From the NCBI GenBank assembly GCA_017538965.1, contig JAFYHU010000061.1:1-59142 (forward strand): a stretch of 59,142 bases of DNA, read 5' to 3'. Shown in pieces: positions 56,900 through 59,142 of this stretch. The DNA is from Oscillospiraceae bacterium. GTDB taxonomy: Bacteria > Bacillota > Clostridia > Oscillospirales > Oscillospiraceae. Each line of letters opens with the position of its first letter. Position 1 is the stretch's first letter. Below the pieces are notes generated by a model that saw only the letters and a list, made by a program, of their open reading frames with translations, was not told the DNA's origin and did no database searches. A program made the position numbers and the translations under genes.

Positions 56900-58174
56900 T
56901 CAGGTTGTTGACATCATCAGCCGGATGACTTCCTTGTCCGTGCCGCGCATGCCGTCGCGGGCGATGCTGCTGACGGCCTTGATGGTGTTTTCCACGCCGG
57001 TGACCACGATTCCGTCTCCGCCGAAGAACTGGCTGTCATGCATGTACATGCGCATCCCGAGCAGCCCGGCCTCCACCGCCGACGCGATCTTGGCTGCACA
57101 GCTGGCCTTGGCACCGTCGCAGATCATACCGGAATTAATGGCCAGTGCGTTGACAACGGTATGGGCGATCTGCTCATACTTGCCTCCGTACAGATAACAG
57201 ATGCCGGCTCCTGCCCCGGCCCCGGCCGAGGTGGCGCCGCAGTAGGCGGAGAGGCTGCCGATACCTGTCTTCAGATGGATGGTTACCAGGTTGGAAATGA
57301 CCAGCGCGCGGAACAGCAGATCCTCGGAAACCGCACATTCCTTCGCGTAGACAATGACCGGGATTGAAGTGGTGATTCCCTGGTTGCCGCTGCCCGAGTT
57401 GATGACGACCGGCAGCTCGCAGCCGTCCATGCGGGCGTCCGAACCGGCGGCCGCCCAAGCCTTTGCCCGGTTATGAACGCTGTTGCCGTAGCTCATGAGA
57501 AGAATTCTGCCGATCTGGGCGCCGTATTCGCCTTTCAGACCCTCCTGTGCGATGGCGAGGTTATAATCGATCTGGCGCTGCAGAATGGGCCGGACATCTT
57601 CGATGTCGACCGTGTCGGCAAACTCGACAATGCGCTCGACCGTCAGCAGGCTGCGGTTTTCGGGAGCCTGAATCGTATCGTTGGTGAATGGCTTCTCGAG
57701 AATGACCGTGTCATTCTTCCTGATGCATACTACATTGGTATGATGGCTAACGATGTGCACATAGGCGCTGTCATCTCCGGCGCGGAGCAGAACGGCGAGA
57801 TCAAACGGCTGGTCGGAGTCCGCCTCCTTCATCGTGATATCCGCCGTCTGAAGATAAGCGTCGAGATCGTTGAGATCCTGCTCGGTGGCATCAGCGATGA
57901 CCTCGAGTTCCTTCTCCGCCTTGCCGAAGCAGAGCCCGGCCGCGACCGCCGTACGAAGGCCTTTTCGGCCGCCCGTGTTGGGCACCACGACGCTCTTGAC
58001 GTTCTTGATGATGTTGCCGCTGACGATCAGCTCGGTCGATTCCGGCATCCGCCCCAGCGTGTCGCGCGCGAGAGCGGCCGCGTAGGCAACCGCGATCGGC
58101 TCGGTACAGCCCATGGCAGGGACAAGCTCTTCTCGAAGAATGTCGAGAAAACTGTCATAAAGAAAACGGTCCAA
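56900..58174 (-). CDS. cyuA: L-cysteine desulfidase-like / UPF0597 family (CyuA-like)
   Basis: Family members (E. coli YhaM/CyuA, archaeal L-cysteine desulfidase) use a [4Fe-4S] cluster to split L-cysteine to pyruvate, sulfide and ammonia; related serine dehydratases share the fold. The 424-residue protein has PAMGCTEPIAVAYA, VPNTGGRKGLRTA, INSGSGNQGITTSIPV, SAYCGATSAGAGAGAG and SGMICDGAKASCAAK; the Cys residues in these blocks are the likely cluster ligands. The start is TTG at 58174 with AGGTG 5 nt upstream. Monocistronic with its own promoter. Symbol by family only; activity is inferred. Confidence 0.82.
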   Translation of the reverse strand: MDRFLYDSFLDILREELVPAMGCTEPIAVAYAAALARDTLGRMPESTELIVSGNIIKNVKSVVVPNTGGRKGLRTAVAAGLCFGKAEKELEVIADATEQDLNDLDAYLQTADITMKEADSDQPFDLAVLLRAGDDSAYVHIVSHHTNVVCIRKNDTVILEKPFTNDTIQAPENRSLLTVERIVEFADTVDIEDVRPILQRQIDYNLAIAQEGLKGEYGAQIGRILLMSYGNSVHNRAKAWAAAGSDARMDGCELPVVINSGSGNQGITTSIPVIVYAKECAVSEDLLFRALVISNLVTIHLKTGIGSLSAYCGATSAGAGAGAGICYLYGGKYEQIAHTVVNALAINSGMICDGAKASCAAKIASAVEAGLLGMRMYMHDSQFFGGDGIVVTGVENTIKAVSSIARDGMRGTDKEVIRLMMSTT

Positions 58175-58227
58175 AAGAACACCTCATTTCTGATAGATTG
58201 ACGGACGGGACAAAACCCTCTTATGTT

Positions 58228-58256
58228 ATGTTACTCTTTTTCCCCCAAAACGTCAA
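58228..58256 (-). promoter_or_regulatory. Promoter for the cysteine desulfidase gene
   Basis: Minus strand: TTGACG (complement of 58251-58256), 17-bp spacer, TAACAT (complement of 58228-58233), 54 bp before the TTG start. Confidence 0.65.
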
Positions 58257-58379
58257 TCACGAATTCGCTCAAACAGGAGAAAAAGCTCATCAAAATTGAG
58301 CAGAATCACCAAAAAACGAACTTCTGTTTTATGAATCCTGCCGGAACTTCCAAAAAATTCTCTCGAGAGGCGTTTCCGG

Positions 58380-58408
58380 TTGACAGTAACGAAAAGGAAT
58401 GATAGGAT
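58380..58408 (+). promoter_or_regulatory. Promoter of the lysine-riboswitch transcript
   Basis: TTGACA (58380-58385), 17-bp spacer, TAGGAT (58403-58408), about 20 bp before the aptamer. The 120 bp between this and the divergent promoter hold only a short GCTCA/TGAGC repeat. Confidence 0.8.
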
Positions 58409-58428
58409 GTCCACAAATTGAATCGCTT

Positions 58429-58592
58429 GAGATAGAGGTGCGGTGTTCATCAGTAGCGTTCGGTAAAGCCAGGCAGCTGCCGGACGGGAAAGGGACCGCC
58501 GCCGAAGAATCGGACGGGTGCCTGCCCGTAAGTTTCTGGACTGTATGAAAACATCATACAGGCTGTCACAAAACTTTGTGGAGCGCTATCGA
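58429..58592 (+). promoter_or_regulatory. Lysine riboswitch (L box)
   Basis: Aptamer that binds L-lysine and turns off downstream expression. Conserved landmarks are in order: GATAGAGGTGCG (58431), GGGAAAGGGACCGCCGCCGAAG (about 58477-58498), GGGTGCCTGCCCG, TTCTGGACTGT with a GAAAAC loop (about 58530-58555), GGCTGTCA, and GGAGCGCTATC closing P1 (GATAG 58431-58435 / CTATC 58586-58590). A terminator lies downstream, as in transcriptional L boxes. Confidence 0.92.
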
Positions 58593-58633
58593 TGTTTACC
58601 GGACCGGCATCAGCCGAAACCGAGTTTCCATGG

Positions 58634-58658
58634 ACCGCTTGCAAAGCGGTTCATTTTT
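58634..58658 (+). terminator. Riboswitch expression-platform terminator
   Basis: 7-9-bp stem ACCGCTT (58634-58640) / AAGCGGT (58644-58650) with a GCA loop, then TCATTTTT. It lies between the aptamer and the binding-protein start. Confidence 0.85.
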
Positions 58659-58718
58659 AATTACCCCGGCCGGCCGGGAAAAAATGCCGGAGCGTGAAAA
58701 CGCGGAAAGGAAGACAAA

Positions 58719-59142
58719 ATGAGAAGAGCACTTGCAATCACCCTGGCCATGCTGATGATCCTGGCCCTTGCCGCCTGCGGAGAGAGTGCCGCACCGGCTG
58801 CGGCACCTGCTGCAGAAACCCCCGCAGCAACCGCACCGGCTGCAGAAGCCCCCGCCGCGGAAGAAGCCGCTGTGCCGAGCGGTGTGGAAGACGGCGTTCT
58901 TACCATCGCGATGGAATGTGCCTATGCCCCGTACAACTGGACTCAGGGCGACGATTCGAACGGCGCCGTTCCCATCAAGGATTCCAACGGCGAGTATGCC
59001 AACGGCTATGACGTCATGATGGCCAAGGCCATCTGTGAGGCCAACGGATGGGAACTGGAAATTGTTCAGTCGGAATGGGAAGGCCTGATCCCCGCGGTGC
59101 AGGGTAATCTCGTGGACGCGGTGATCGCCGGGCAGAGCATGA
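58719..59142 (+). CDS. Amino acid ABC transporter substrate-binding lipoprotein (3' truncated by window)
   Basis: Extracellular binding protein of an ABC importer, probably for lysine because of the riboswitch in front. 141 residues are visible: lipoprotein signal peptide with lipobox LAAC (C20), an Ala/Pro/Glu-rich linker (21-52), then the SBP_bac_3 start VLTIAMECAYAPYNW, NGYDVMMAKAI and EWEGLIPAVQGNLVDAVIAG, typical of polar amino-acid binders. AAAGGAAG lies before the ATG. The permease and ATPase genes would be expected past the window end. Confidence 0.92.
   Translation, partial: MRRALAITLAMLMILALAACGESAAPAAAPAAETPAATAPAAEAPAAEEAAVPSGVEDGVLTIAMECAYAPYNWTQGDDSNGAVPIKDSNGEYANGYDVMMAKAICEANGWELEIVQSEWEGLIPAVQGNLVDAVIAGQSM

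Noticed and set aside
58253-58450. 65-residue minus-strand frame upstream of the lysine riboswitch
   Set aside because: It overlaps two promoters and the riboswitch start, has no ribosome site and no similarity.

Overview
The window reads as a GC-rich chromosome segment of a Gram-positive anaerobe in Bacillota, class Clostridia, most like Lachnospiraceae or a close neighbour. Supporting this are Rex, RNase M5 (rnmV), zinc-type S14 and L36, a lysine riboswitch, the dimeric form of glycyl-tRNA synthetase, a DUF5662 protein, a LUD protein with a cysteine cluster, and the S10-spc-alpha ribosomal gene order with adk-map-infA-rpmJ-rpsM-rpsK-rpsD-rpoA-rplQ. Genes are dense. Most have a strong Shine-Dalgarno sequence, and many start at GTG or TTG. 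Promoters with 16-18 bp spacers and hairpin/T-run terminators are readable by eye throughout.

Layout. 1-4.7 kb (minus): two coupled cyclic-di-GMP genes, a Cache-GGDEF cyclase and a phosphodiesterase with two solute-binding-like sensor domains. 4.8-7.5 kb (plus): hinT and comEC. 7.5-10.1 kb (minus): pfkA and a sodium:alanine/glycine symporter. 10.2-12.0 kb (plus): holA, rnmV and a tRNA-Arg that begins inside the 3' end of rnmV. 12.1-16.7 kb (plus): a PAS/GGDEF-like/EAL phosphodiesterase and an APC permease. 16.7-22.8 kb (minus): a DEDD exonuclease, gdhA, nadE and glyS. 22.9-25.9 kb (plus): a membrane-anchored polysaccharide deacetylase, an ECF S component and coaX. 25.9-26.7 kb (minus): rsmG. 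26.8-36.8 kb (plus): trmB-xth-dusB, ligA, rex, mnmE, a hybrid histidine kinase and a DUF5662 protein. 36.8-38.6 kb: a candidate unannotated non-coding RNA on the minus strand, a LUD protein, and tRNA-Leu, -Thr and -Tyr, with a duplicated tRNA-Leu 3' end. 38.6-39.7 kb: an acyltransferase. 39.7-55.7 kb: the ribosomal protein/secY/rpoA cluster behind one clear promoter and a structured leader. 55.7-58.2 kb: a YbaK deacylase, a HAD phosphatase and, on minus, a cysteine desulfidase-like protein. 58.2-59.1 kb: a lysine riboswitch leading into a truncated amino-acid-binding lipoprotein.

Most of the window is housekeeping: translation, tRNA maturation and modification, DNA repair and replication, central carbon and nitrogen metabolism. 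The accessory content is signalling: three c-di-GMP proteins and one hybrid kinase. Points most worth a second look are (i) NadE, in which all three catalytic residues of the glutaminase domain are replaced, suggesting NAD synthesis from free ammonia; (ii) an approximately 290-nt, hairpin-rich minus-strand transcript at about 36.85-37.14 kb with its own promoter and terminator and no credible protein; (iii) the tRNA-Leu 3'-end duplication enclosing a hairpin element; (iv) an attenuator-like hairpin in the S10 leader; and (v) a promoter followed at once by a terminator-like hairpin ahead of the LUD gene. No CRISPR array, intact insertion sequence or prophage was seen.
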